A stretch of DNA of 64,000 bases from Klebsiella spallanzanii (GTDB taxonomy: Bacteria; Pseudomonadota; Gammaproteobacteria; Enterobacterales; Enterobacteriaceae). The stretch is from the NCBI RefSeq assembly GCF_902158555.1, contig NZ_CABGGS010000003.1:124001-188000 (forward strand), read 5' to 3'. Position numbers and translations under genes: made by a program. The notes under the pieces were generated by a model. That model had not been told where the DNA came from. It ran no database searches and saw nothing but the letters and a program-made list of their open reading frames with translations. Of the stretch, positions 36,066-45,514 are shown one piece after another (positions within the stretch are counted from its first letter, which is position 1; the number at the start of each line of letters is the position of its first letter).

Positions 36066-36098
36066 GCCGGGCGACGGCTGACGCCTTACCCGGCCTAC
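36066..36098. repeat. REP element
   Basis: GCCGGGCGACGG...CCTTACCCGGCCTAC, the canonical enterobacterial REP form, between the dehydrogenase terminator and a gene remnant. Confidence 0.85.
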
Positions 36099-36120
36099 AA
36101 AACTGGGGGGAACGAACGTA

Positions 36121-36300
36121 GTCAACAAAGAAGCAATTTGAAAGACGGCGGGTATATATCGGCGGCAATGCAGGGAAATCGAATATTGAAGTGCATGATA
36201 TTCAGTTTGTGGTAGCCGAAACGCCGGAGGTGAGCCTGCAAAGCCAGAATGGCAGGGCTACCAGCCAATTGGTCTGGCAGCCGTTTAACCATTACCCGGC
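36121..36300 (+). pseudogene. Remnant of a DUF1543-family gene
   Basis: The + strand frame starting with TAT at 36155 reads YIGGNAGKSNIEVHDIQFV then VAETPE, which matches the N-terminal part of DUF1543 proteins (IGG..xKS.IE.HD..FVVAE). The normal start region (a hydrophobic MxLFxxY) is replaced by an unrelated lysine/arginine-rich stretch, and after VAETPE the homology is lost. Only ~25 codons are recognisable. The frame runs on without function into the 3' end of the convergent GFA gene. Confidence 0.55.
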
Positions 36301-36681
36301 ATCCGGGCAGAGTCGCCGCCACCATTCGGGCTTCATATCCTCAAATGAGTGAAACTTGGGGGTGAAGGCTTCATTTGCAGGTTGGTCGAAGGTGCCGGTG
36401 AGCAGGGCGATGACCGGCCCATCATCGATGGCCCCCAGCGAACTGCCGCAGCGTGGACAAAAAGCGCGGCGGGTATTCGGTGAAGAGCGCCAGCTTGCGG
36501 GCTGACCGCCTTCGCCTGTCCAGGTGACCTCGTTTGAGGAGAACTCCAGCCATACCGTCGTCTGTGCGCCAGTATGTTTCTGGCACATATCGCAAGAGCA
36601 GCTGTGCGGACTGCCCGGATTGATAGCGGTGAAGCGAATATGGCCGCACAGGCAGCCGCCGGTTAACGTTTTGCTCATCAT
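36292..36681 (-). CDS. GFA-family zinc protein (glutathione-dependent formaldehyde-activating type)
   Basis: A 129-aa GFA/CENP-V domain protein. The expected zinc cysteines are visible: GGCLCG, SCSCDMC and CPRCGS. Some members help glutathione capture formaldehyde; most are uncharacterised. Its ATG overlaps the stop of the CAT gene (ATGA), so the two are co-translated. Functional assignment is weak; family assignment is firm. Confidence 0.85.
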   Translation of the reverse strand: MMSKTLTGGCLCGHIRFTAINPGSPHSCSCDMCQKHTGAQTTVWLEFSSNEVTWTGEGGQPASWRSSPNTRRAFCPRCGSSLGAIDDGPVIALLTGTFDQPANEAFTPKFHSFEDMKPEWWRRLCPDAG

Positions 36682-37331
36682 TTCTCCTCAACAAACTGCG
36701 GTTGCCACAGCGTATCCGGCTCGGCAAAACCCTCTTCGACTCGGGCAAAAAAACGGCTGGCGTGCAGGCCGTCGACAAAGGCGTGGTTGAATTTACCCGC
36801 AACCGGAATAATACCGTTTTTCAGTTTGCCCCAGGTGAGGGCGGGCACCGCCGCGCCGACGTAATACTCGGCGTGGGTGATGGCGCTGAAATGCAGCCAC
36901 GGCAGGCAGCTGGCGCAGAAGAAATTCTCACCGTTGACGATAAGCGGTGCCGGTGCGGTATGTTTGGCCGCCTCAATGTTGGGTGTAGCGGCATGGCTAA
37001 AGGCGGCGAAATCAGCGGCGTTATCGCACCACACCTGGCGGAAACCTTCCTGCGCGGTCATGACCGGCGTCATCACCGCCAACTGGTCATACTCGATAAT
37101 ATCGTCGCCAAGCAGCCGCTGTTTTAACTGCGGCACGCCATTCGCTGCGCGGACCAACGCGTAGAGCGCTAACTGGAAAAAAGAGACATCGCGGTCTTTT
37201 GCACATTCGTACAATCGCTGCGCTTCTATGGGAACGCAGAGATTAAAGCAGGGGTTGGCAAAACCGCGATAAAAATCAAAATGATCTTTTCGCGGCCAGT
37301 TTTGTTTATCAATAACGCGATAGTTGGCCAC
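36678..37331 (-). CDS. Type A chloramphenicol acetyltransferase-like protein
   Basis: A 217-aa CatA-family acyltransferase. The catalytic histidine and structural Asp are kept in NHAFVDGLHASRFF, with Asn in place of the first His of the usual HHAVCDG. Length and fold match CatA (~215-219 aa). It could acetylate chloramphenicol or another substrate; identity to plasmid CAT types appears moderate. It is encoded with a GFA protein, with no IS or integron nearby, so it looks like a resident chromosomal gene. Confidence 0.85.
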   Translation of the reverse strand: MANYRVIDKQNWPRKDHFDFYRGFANPCFNLCVPIEAQRLYECAKDRDVSFFQLALYALVRAANGVPQLKQRLLGDDIIEYDQLAVMTPVMTAQEGFRQVWCDNAADFAAFSHAATPNIEAAKHTAPAPLIVNGENFFCASCLPWLHFSAITHAEYYVGAAVPALTWGKLKNGIIPVAGKFNHAFVDGLHASRFFARVEEGFAEPDTLWQPQFVEEK

Positions 37332-37360
37332 GGGTCTCTCCTGTTCATTATTTGCCTGGG

Positions 37361-37744
37361 CTATGCGACGATTTCAATCAGGTTGCCATCGGGGTCTTTA
37401 ATCACCGCTTCATAGTAGCCATCACCGGTCGTGCGCGGCGCGGAAACCAGGATACCCTGGGCACCAGCGCGCTTCGCCAGCCTGTCGACGTTCTCAGCGC
37501 CGCCGACCGCGATTGCCAGGTGAACCCAACCAGTATGGTTATTATCCGCAGTTTTCTCGCTAAGGCCCGGTTTGGTCATCAGTTCAATGGCGATATCCTC
37601 GCCGATCTTCACGAAATAAGACTCGAACCCAGGGTTGGTTTGGCTGCAGTACTTCTCGTTTATTTTACCGCCGAAGAAAGCAACCCAAAAGTGGGCCTGT
37701 TGCTCAAGCTGGCGGGTCCATAGGGCAATGTGGGCAATTTTCAT
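37361..37744 (-). CDS. VOC-family (glyoxalase-like) protein
   Basis: A 127-aa single-domain VOC protein, lactoylglutathione lyase-like. It begins MKIAHIALWT and ends with the DPDGNLIEIV motif that supplies the C-terminal metal-ligand glutamate; WVHLAIAV gives the middle ligand. It is divergent from the DeoR regulator (93 bases), whose operator-like repeats lie between them. The substrate is unknown; the gene is 29 bases after the CAT gene start on the same strand and may be co-transcribed with it. Confidence 0.85.
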   Translation of the reverse strand: MKIAHIALWTRQLEQQAHFWVAFFGGKINEKYCSQTNPGFESYFVKIGEDIAIELMTKPGLSEKTADNNHTGWVHLAIAVGGAENVDRLAKRAGAQGILVSAPRTTGDGYYEAVIKDPDGNLIEIVA

Positions 37745-37767
37745 GGCAAACCTCTTTATAGTGTGTG

Positions 37768-37852
37768 TTGACAGTCAGGGCAATAATGCACGATTATGCA
37801 CTTTGTTGCTCGATGAAGATTTTATCAGGAGTTTTTTGTGCTCGATTATGCT
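37768..37852 (+). promoter_or_regulatory. Promoter and repeated operator of the DeoR gene
   Basis: TTGACA at 37768-37773 and GATTAT at 37792-37797 form a likely promoter (18-bp spacer). The -10 is embedded in TGCACGATTATGCA (37787-37800), which recurs as TGCTCGATTATGCT at 37839-37852 in the first codons, with a shorter TGCTCGAT at 37807. Three copies around the start suggest autorepression. Confidence 0.6.
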
Positions 37853-38608
37853 GCTTTCCCCAAACAACGACAAGCGCTTATTTGCCAGATCCTGCAGGAG
37901 AACGGCAGGGTGGTTTGCGCCGATCTAGCCAGGCGCCTGAATGTATCCGAACATACTATTCGCCGTGATTTACATGAACTTAGCCGGGAGGGATACTGTA
38001 AAAAGGTCTACGGCGGTGCGGTGATGACTCTGCCGGAGGCGGGGGATTATAGCGAACGTAAAGAGAAGAATACGGCAACAAAAATCAGAATCGCGCAGAA
38101 ATGTGCAAAGCTGGTGAAGCCCGGCGGCTGCATTTTTATCGACACCGGAACCACCAATCTGGCCATGGCGGAAGCGCTCCCCGCTGAGCTGGCGTTAACC
38201 GTGGTGACTAACTCACCGGAAATCGCCGCAGTGTTGCTAAGAAAGCCGCTTTATGACGTCGTGATGCTCGGCGGCCAGATCCAGCGCGCCGCCGGCGGAT
38301 GCGTCGGCGCGTCGGCTGTAGCACAGGTCAAGGGGATGCTCTTTGACCAGGGATTTATCGGCGGCTGCGCCATGGCTCCGGAATCTGGTCTGACGGGCTT
38401 CGACTATCCTGACTGTGAGTTTAAAAAAGCGGTGATAAAGCAGTGCAGTGAAATCATTGTTGGCCTGACTTCCGATAAAATCCCAGCGGTGGCGCGCTTT
38501 GTGGTGGTCGAAAGCAGCGCCATTGATGTGCTGGTGGTTGAGGAAAACATTAGTCGGGAATATCGCGACGCGTTTAGCGAACACGATATCCGTATTTATA
38601 CCGTTTAA
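37838..38608 (+). CDS. DeoR/GlpR-family transcriptional regulator
   Basis: A 256-aa regulator: N-terminal helix-turn-helix (ADLARRLNVSEHTIRRDLHELSREG, given in part; residues ~27-55) and a C-terminal sugar-phosphate isomerase-like sensor domain with the DTGTTN loop. Start is GTG at 37838, with AGGAG six bases upstream. Such proteins are usually repressors released by sugar phosphates. No sugar gene adjoins it; it is divergent from the VOC gene and tail-to-tail with a LysE exporter (13 bases). Confidence 0.9.
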   Translation: MLDYAAFPKQRQALICQILQENGRVVCADLARRLNVSEHTIRRDLHELSREGYCKKVYGGAVMTLPEAGDYSERKEKNTATKIRIAQKCAKLVKPGGCIFIDTGTTNLAMAEALPAELALTVVTNSPEIAAVLLRKPLYDVVMLGGQIQRAAGGCVGASAVAQVKGMLFDQGFIGGCAMAPESGLTGFDYPDCEFKKAVIKQCSEIIVGLTSDKIPAVARFVVVESSAIDVLVVEENISREYRDAFSEHDIRIYTV

Positions 38609-38621
38609 GCGGTGTGTTGGC

Positions 38622-39251
38622 TTACTTTGAGAATGAAGTCGCAATCAGGCGCAGGCCGAGCGCGCCCAGCACCGTGGCGGTGACAATATCGATTTTACGC
38701 TTCATACGCAGATAGACGCCGCGCGGTCGGGCAGAAGAGAGCACCAGGGCCACCAGTGAATACCAGCTCACGTCAATCAGAAAGCTCATCAGCGGCACGA
38801 TGTAATAAAACGCCAGCGGAATGCGCTCCGGCAGCAGAGCAGTAAAAATAGAAGCGAAAACCAGCGCCGTTTTTGGGTTGCTGAGTTGGGTATAGAGGCC
38901 GTCGCGGAACGTTTTCAGCAGCGAATGCTCAGCCGCCATACCGCCAGCCGCAAAGTCCATCGGCTGCGCTGCGCCGCGATAGATTTTATAGCCCAGCCAT
39001 AATAGATACAGGCCACCAGCGACCTTCAGGCCGATAAACATTTCCGGTACCGCCGTCAGCACTTTTTGCAATCCCATCATTGCCATAATTGAAAAGATAG
39101 CCGCGCCGGTTCCGGTTCCCAGGGCGGTGACCAGACCGTGAAGACGCGAACGGGCCACCGCGTTGCGGGCGACGTAGATAAAGCTCGGACCGGGGCTGAT
39201 GACACCCATAATCAGTACGGCAGCGATGGCCATCAGGCTGGATAAGAACAT
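38622..39251 (-). CDS. LysE/RhtB-family amino-acid exporter
   Basis: A 209-aa inner-membrane protein with six hydrophobic segments and the family motif GVISPGPSFIYVARNAV near the N-terminus (residues ~16-32). These export amino acids or homoserine-type metabolites. Monocistronic as far as visible; no linked regulator apart from the convergent DeoR gene. Confidence 0.88.
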   Translation of the reverse strand: MFLSSLMAIAAVLIMGVISPGPSFIYVARNAVARSRLHGLVTALGTGTGAAIFSIMAMMGLQKVLTAVPEMFIGLKVAGGLYLLWLGYKIYRGAAQPMDFAAGGMAAEHSLLKTFRDGLYTQLSNPKTALVFASIFTALLPERIPLAFYYIVPLMSFLIDVSWYSLVALVLSSARPRGVYLRMKRKIDIVTATVLGALGLRLIATSFSK

Positions 39252-39427
39252 AAACGCTCCTGGTTAACGTTGAGCGCTTAAGTCGCATATGACATTCGCT
39301 CGTAATTGTTTTACCAGTGAAAAATAAACAATCTTTACTGCGCTGTCACCAGGCTTTACGGGGCGATGTTTAATCTCATTTTCGAATAACGATTCCCATT
39401 TCGCACGTCAGTGATACACTGGCTGAA

Positions 39428-39443
39428 TGTGATCTTTGTCATA
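39428..39443 (+). promoter_or_regulatory. CRP-like site before the carbonic anhydrase gene
   Basis: TGTGATCTTTGTCATA (TGTGA-N6-TCATA), 32 bases upstream of the ATG. The close position would suit repression or a class II promoter with a very short leader; unproven. Confidence 0.45.
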
Positions 39444-39475
39444 TCGTCATTAAAACAGAGAAAAGAGACACTGCT

Positions 39476-40111
39476 ATGCAACATATCATTGAGGGCTTCC
39501 TCAACTTCCAGAAAGAGATTTTCCCGCAACGTAAAGAGCTTTTCCGCAGCCTGGCCTCCAGCCAGAATCCCAAAGCGCTGTTTATCTCTTGTTCAGATAG
39601 CCGACTGGTGCCCGAGCTGGTCACCCAGCAGGAGCCGGGTCAGCTGTTTGTTATTCGTAACGCCGGAAATATCGTGCCCTCTTTCGGGCCTGAGCCGGGT
39701 GGGGTCTCCGCCACTATTGAGTACGCCGTCGTCGCCCTGGGCGTTACCGATATTGTGATTTGCGGCCACTCCAACTGCGGTGCAATGAAAGCGATCGCCA
39801 CCTGTCAGTGCCTGGATTCAATGCCCGCAGTTTCCCACTGGCTGCACTATGCCGATGCGGCAAGAGCGGTAGTCGAGAAGAAAACCTGGGCAAATGAAAC
39901 CGATAAAGTGAACGGGATGGTGCAGGAAAACGTCATCGCCCAGTTGAACAATATCAAAACCCATCCCTCGGTTGCCGTTGGCCTGCGCGACAATACTTTG
40001 CGTCTGCATGGTTGGTTCTACGATATTGAAAGCGGTGATATTCGCGCGCTGGATAAAAATAGTAAAAACTTTGTTTCGCTGTCGGAGAATCCTGAAGTCT
40101 TTTTCGAATAA
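39476..40111 (+). CDS. Beta-carbonic anhydrase
   Basis: A 211-aa beta-class carbonic anhydrase interconverting CO2 and bicarbonate. Zinc ligands are clear: SCSDSR (Cys, with the Asp-Arg dyad) and GHSNCGA (His and Cys). Length is close to E. coli CynT/Can (219-220). No cyanase gene is near, so it is probably a free-standing copy. Confidence 0.93.
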   Translation: MQHIIEGFLNFQKEIFPQRKELFRSLASSQNPKALFISCSDSRLVPELVTQQEPGQLFVIRNAGNIVPSFGPEPGGVSATIEYAVVALGVTDIVICGHSNCGAMKAIATCQCLDSMPAVSHWLHYADAARAVVEKKTWANETDKVNGMVQENVIAQLNNIKTHPSVAVGLRDNTLRLHGWFYDIESGDIRALDKNSKNFVSLSENPEVFFE

Positions 40112-40219
40112 ACCTGCCGCTTCAGGGCACGGAAGCCCTGCAACCCCCGAGCCCTGTCGCCAGTCAATTCTGACTTATCTATCTTATGCGCATCAAGACA
40201 GCAAAGTCAGTATTCCGCG

Positions 40220-41104
40220 TTATAGCACCCCGTCGCCGCCGTCAGAGCACCATACCTGACCGGAGGTGAAGGAACAGGCATCAGAAGCGAGCGTAACGTA
40301 CAGCGGCGCAATCTCCACCGGTTGCCCTGGTCGACCCAGCGGCGTATCGGCGCCGAACTGACGAACTTTCTCATCCGGCTGGCCGCCGCTTGACTGTAGC
40401 ACCGTCCAGTAAGGGCCGGGTGCGACAGCGTTAACCCGAATACCTTTCGGCCCTAGCTGTTTAGCCAGTGACTTGGTGAACGCCACCAGGCACGCTTTGG
40501 TTTGTGCGTAGTCCAGCAGAATGGGGCTTGGCTTAAAGGCCTGCACTGATGAAGTGTTAATAATCGTGCTGTGTTCTTTTAAATGACGCAGGGCGGCTTT
40601 GGTTATCCAGAAGGCCGCATAGACGTTGGTTTTGAAAGTGGCGTCAAAGTCTGCGGTGGTTAACTCTTCGAGCGACTCGCAATATTGCTGGCGTCCGGCA
40701 TTATTGACCAGGATATCCAGCCCGCCAAGTTCGCTGGCGGCCTGCTCCACCAGGGTTTCACAGAATGATTCGTTGCGCACATCTCCCGGAATCGCGACGG
40801 CTTTACATCCTTCGGCCTGAATCAGGGCAATCACGGTTTCCGCATCGGACTCCTCTTCCGGCAGATAATTTATCGCCACATCGGCACCCTCACGGGCGAA
40901 GGCGATGGCTACCGCGCGCCCAATTCCGGAATCACCGCCGGTTATCAGCGCGCGCTTACCCGCCAGCCGACCGGAACCGACATAGCTCAGTTCACCGTGA
41001 TCCGGCTGCGGCTTCATCTCTTCGGCAAGGCCCGGCGGCGATTGCGGCTGGTCAACAAAGGGGGGACGGGGATACTGCGCGGTATTTTTAGCGTTGTCGC
41101 TCAT
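40220..41104 (-). CDS. Short-chain dehydrogenase/reductase (YghA-like)
   Basis: A 294-aa SDR with the long N-terminal extension typical of YghA and glucose/ribitol dehydrogenase-like stress proteins (PPFVDQPQSPPG). NAD(P) motif TGGDSGIG (residues ~56-63), NNAG, catalytic Ser and YAQTK (YxxxK) are present. It reduces an aldehyde or oxidises an alcohol; the natural substrate is uncertain. A ribosome site GAGGTC lies before the ATG. Homologues are commonly stress-induced. Confidence 0.88.
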   Translation of the reverse strand: MSDNAKNTAQYPRPPFVDQPQSPPGLAEEMKPQPDHGELSYVGSGRLAGKRALITGGDSGIGRAVAIAFAREGADVAINYLPEEESDAETVIALIQAEGCKAVAIPGDVRNESFCETLVEQAASELGGLDILVNNAGRQQYCESLEELTTADFDATFKTNVYAAFWITKAALRHLKEHSTIINTSSVQAFKPSPILLDYAQTKACLVAFTKSLAKQLGPKGIRVNAVAPGPYWTVLQSSGGQPDEKVRQFGADTPLGRPGQPVEIAPLYVTLASDACSFTSGQVWCSDGGDGVL

Positions 41105-41477
41105 ACTGACCTCCTCGTGTTAAAAGATTAAGCGTAGTCGCCGGGTCAGCGTATTGAGGATTAGCGATGAATAAGTGAACGGGTTTTTAATTATAATTCC
41201 AGCAGCTTCGTTAATTGTTTGGCGGTAATTTGTTGATTGCCGGGAAAGTTTTCGAAATGTGATGCGGTAGAATGACTTAGCATTTTAGGATTATTCTATC
41301 GCCAGCCTGGAGATATATTCAGCGTGTTTTTATTGATCCGCAGCGGTAATATTTTCACGAACTGAAAAGGTGTGAAAAATATTTCCAGGATGCTTCATAA
41401 AGTACCGAACTTGTGAAAATGAACTTCAGCAACCAGACTTATTAAGACAAGGGGAAAATACGCCGGAGGTGTTGTTG
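41105..41477. other. Intergenic region without a visible gene
   Basis: 373 bases between divergent SDR and YdeI-like genes, AT-rich between ~41280 and 41400. No tRNA, repeat or convincing ORF was seen; it probably contains both promoters. Confidence 0.5.
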
Positions 41478-41870
41478 ATGAAAAAGTTACTACCTATTCT
41501 TTTCTGTTCGCTGATGGCTCTGGGGGTTTATGCCGCGGATGACGGTGGATTTAAAAAAGATGCCGCTCCGCCGCCGCCGCATAAGATTGATGATGGCTAC
41601 CGTGGGACTGAAGACGGGCGGATCATGACCGTGCGCCAGGCCCTGGAAATGCATGACGGGGCAACCATCTCTTTACGCGGAAATCTCATTGATCAGCACG
41701 GTAACGACCGCTACAGCTTTCGCGATAAAACCGACACTATTGCAGTGATTATTCCCGCTGCGGTTTTTGATGGCCGCGAAGTGAAACCCGATCAGATGAT
41801 CAGCATTAACGGCAGCCTGGATAAGAAAATGACGCCGCCGGTGGTGCGGGTGGACAGAATTCAGAAATAA
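41478..41870 (+). CDS. Periplasmic OB-fold protein (YdeI/YgiW family)
   Basis: A 130-aa BOF-domain protein with a signal peptide ending YAADD (cleavage near residue 19). The OB fold is indicated by [20 protein letters not shown] and [12 protein letters not shown]. In E. coli and Salmonella relatives, YdeI and YgiW are stress-induced periplasmic proteins linked to resistance to peroxide and antimicrobial peptides. Start: ATG 41478 with GGAGGTG upstream. The next small gene follows after 21 bases. Confidence 0.88.
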   Translation: MKKLLPILFCSLMALGVYAADDGGFKKDAAPPPPHKIDDGYRGTEDGRIMTVRQALEMHDGATISLRGNLIDQHGNDRYSFRDKTDTIAVIIPAAVFDGREVKPDQMISINGSLDKKMTPPVVRVDRIQK

Positions 41871-41891
41871 CCGCTCATGCAGGAGGAATTG

Positions 41892-42041
41892 ATGTCCGTA
41901 CAGCATTCAGCCGACCCGGATAAACGAGGTCGTCATCCGTCAAAAGAGGACCCGCGCGAGCAGGGTGAAGTCCCGCGCAAAAGAGATGACAGCGAAGATC
42001 ATAAAAAAGATCCCTGGCATCCCCAACCTGAAAAACGCTAG
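41892..42041 (+). CDS. 49-aa highly charged protein, unknown function
   Basis: An ORF starting MSVQHSADPDKRGRHPSKED and ending DPWHPQPEKR, almost free of hydrophobic residues. AGGAGG at 41881-41886 is an excellent ribosome site five bases from the ATG. It lies 21 bases after the YdeI-like gene, presumably in one transcript. The composition (Lys, Arg, Asp, Glu, Pro) implies an intrinsically disordered protein; a stress role is inferred from its neighbour only. Confidence 0.72.
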   Translation: MSVQHSADPDKRGRHPSKEDPREQGEVPRKRDDSEDHKKDPWHPQPEKR

Positions 42042-42076
42042 AAATGCCGCCTGCTTAAGGGCGGCTATTTTCTCTC

Positions 42077-43687
42077 TTAAAGATCGAGCGGGGATAAACG
42101 CCTGCGTGAGCGGTTCGCTGGCTGCGATATTGCTTTCGCTATCGCCGCGCCGATTTCGGCACAGGCGGTAATTCCCTGGACAAAAGGCTGGTCGTGCATC
42201 AGCCAGGGAATAGCGGCAAAGGCGATGCGTCCGCGCACTTCCGCAGGTTCCATCAGCGTATAGTCGTCGCCAACTTCCGGGATCTCTTCACCGGTAGCGA
42301 GCAGCTGTTCTCTTAAATGCGGGAAGGGCAGGTCACTGTTTTTCAGTGATTTCTGCCCTCGGGCATCGATAAATACATCATATGTATACTGATTTTGCTG
42401 GCTGAGAATCACCGTTTTTTCCTGCTGCGTTGTCATTTCATAATCTTTCCCTAAAGCGAGAATGCTAATGACTCCTGCTTCGCGCAACGCCAGCAGTCGG
42501 CGGATAGATTCAGAGGGAATGGCGGCATAACAGTCAATAAATACCCGGGCAAGGCCTTTGCTGAAACGCTCTTGATCGGCGTCATTGAGATGTGGGACCA
42601 TTGCCTGAACGGCTTCATGCAACCGTAGAATGACGTAGCGCCAGGGAACCGTGTATTGCTCACGTTTATTACGTTCGACTTCCTCGAGGTTAGCCTGCGC
42701 CCAGTGGAAAGGATTATGCTGTTGGCGTTTTTGAAACCACGTCTCGCTGAAGCTGTCGGCGTTAAGGCTGCGAAGGGCGATATTTTCGCTCCATAGGGGG
42801 TCGGCAAGCGCGATTTCCTGTGCCACTAACTCGAATACCCGGTCAAGCAAACCGTCGCTCCCCGCGGCGATGGTTTGTTCCATCATGCTTTCGGTGACGA
42901 TACTCAACGGCTCCCAGGGGATAGGGCAGTAAAAATCAGCCTCGGGGAGAATGCCGGAGCGTGACATCAGCACTATTTTTAGCGCTTTGCTCGTATCGTC
43001 CAGCCTGAAGGTGAGCGCCTCGTCGTCGGACCCGATAAACCGACCGTGCTGGACGGCGACGGCCATCGCGGCATCAATTCCGCTTAGTGAGGTGCCCATA
43101 ATTCCCACCCGGCAGGGCGGAATGGTGGCTTCCATCAGCCCGGACCAGGGGCTGGGAAACCAGGTTTGGGTTGACTCCTCTTCATCGGGCCAGACGTGAC
43201 CTGTGGCAATGACCGCGAGATCAAAGGATTCGGCGATGGGTTCGTCATCGACCCACAGCCTGACGCCTTCACCGGTCACTTCCAGATCGGTGACCGTGCA
43301 GGATTCATTAACCTGCACGCGAAAATCCCGCTCTTTAGCCTGAGCGACCAGCCCGAGAAACTGGTCGCGAAAGTATTCGCCAAGAAGGATACGCGGCAAA
43401 AACTGACGCTCGTGCAATGCGTCATAATCCACACCATAGCGCGTAAGATGCGCCTGACTTTGGGTTTTAAGCCAGTCAAGATAGCTGCTCAGGATGGGGG
43501 GGATTTCTATGCTGGCGATATTGGCCAGCATCATGCGTGAGTTTTCTTCATCACTGTAGGGCATGCCCACGCCTGCTTCCTCGGCCTGCTCATAAATCGA
43601 TATGTCCAGCGGTTCATTGTGCTTGAGTAGCGCAAACAGAGTATAAATTCCGGTTGGACCGGCACCAATGATGGCAATTTTTTTCAT
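42077..43687 (-). CDS. FAD/NAD(P)-binding protein (NAD_binding_9 family)
   Basis: A 536-aa flavoprotein starting with a Rossmann motif, IAIIGAGPTGIYTL, and a second nucleotide-binding region around VGIMGTSLSGIDAA (residues ~195-210). I set the start at ATG 43687, directly before the Rossmann strand; an extended frame to 43735 adds 16 residues with no similarity. This large family is poorly characterised and includes oxidoreductases found near stress and sulfur genes. It is monocistronic here. Confidence 0.78.
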   Translation of the reverse strand: MKKIAIIGAGPTGIYTLFALLKHNEPLDISIYEQAEEAGVGMPYSDEENSRMMLANIASIEIPPILSSYLDWLKTQSQAHLTRYGVDYDALHERQFLPRILLGEYFRDQFLGLVAQAKERDFRVQVNESCTVTDLEVTGEGVRLWVDDEPIAESFDLAVIATGHVWPDEEESTQTWFPSPWSGLMEATIPPCRVGIMGTSLSGIDAAMAVAVQHGRFIGSDDEALTFRLDDTSKALKIVLMSRSGILPEADFYCPIPWEPLSIVTESMMEQTIAAGSDGLLDRVFELVAQEIALADPLWSENIALRSLNADSFSETWFQKRQQHNPFHWAQANLEEVERNKREQYTVPWRYVILRLHEAVQAMVPHLNDADQERFSKGLARVFIDCYAAIPSESIRRLLALREAGVISILALGKDYEMTTQQEKTVILSQQNQYTYDVFIDARGQKSLKNSDLPFPHLREQLLATGEEIPEVGDDYTLMEPAEVRGRIAFAAIPWLMHDQPFVQGITACAEIGAAIAKAISQPANRSRRRLSPLDL

Positions 43688-43821
43688 ATTGACTGACTCG
43701 CTGTGGTATTGAATCTCTGTATTATCGCTGTCCATACGCCTGATACAGTGTGGTTGAAAATAGCGGGAGGGGCCAATTGAGGTGCCCCTCTTCCGAAGCA
43801 GATTCAGAAGAGGAGCCAGTT

Positions 43822-45396
<1,575 letters not shown>

Positions 45397-45417
45397 TTAT
45401 ACCTGTACAGGGGGAAC

Positions 45418-45447
45418 TGTGCTCTGGACGCACGGGTGCAGAGCACA
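45418..45447 (-). other. Intercistronic hairpin between PTS IIBC and porin genes
   Basis: TGTGCTCTG and CAGAGCACA form a perfect 9-bp stem with a 12-base loop, just upstream of the porin ribosome site. No T run follows, so an RNA-processing or stability element that lets porin mRNA accumulate separately is more likely than termination. Confidence 0.5.
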
Positions 45448-45514
45448 TATTACTGTGCCATTAAAATGGGTTTTTTAATCGGGTATTAAATCAATAGTCA
45501 GAATTTATGATTAA

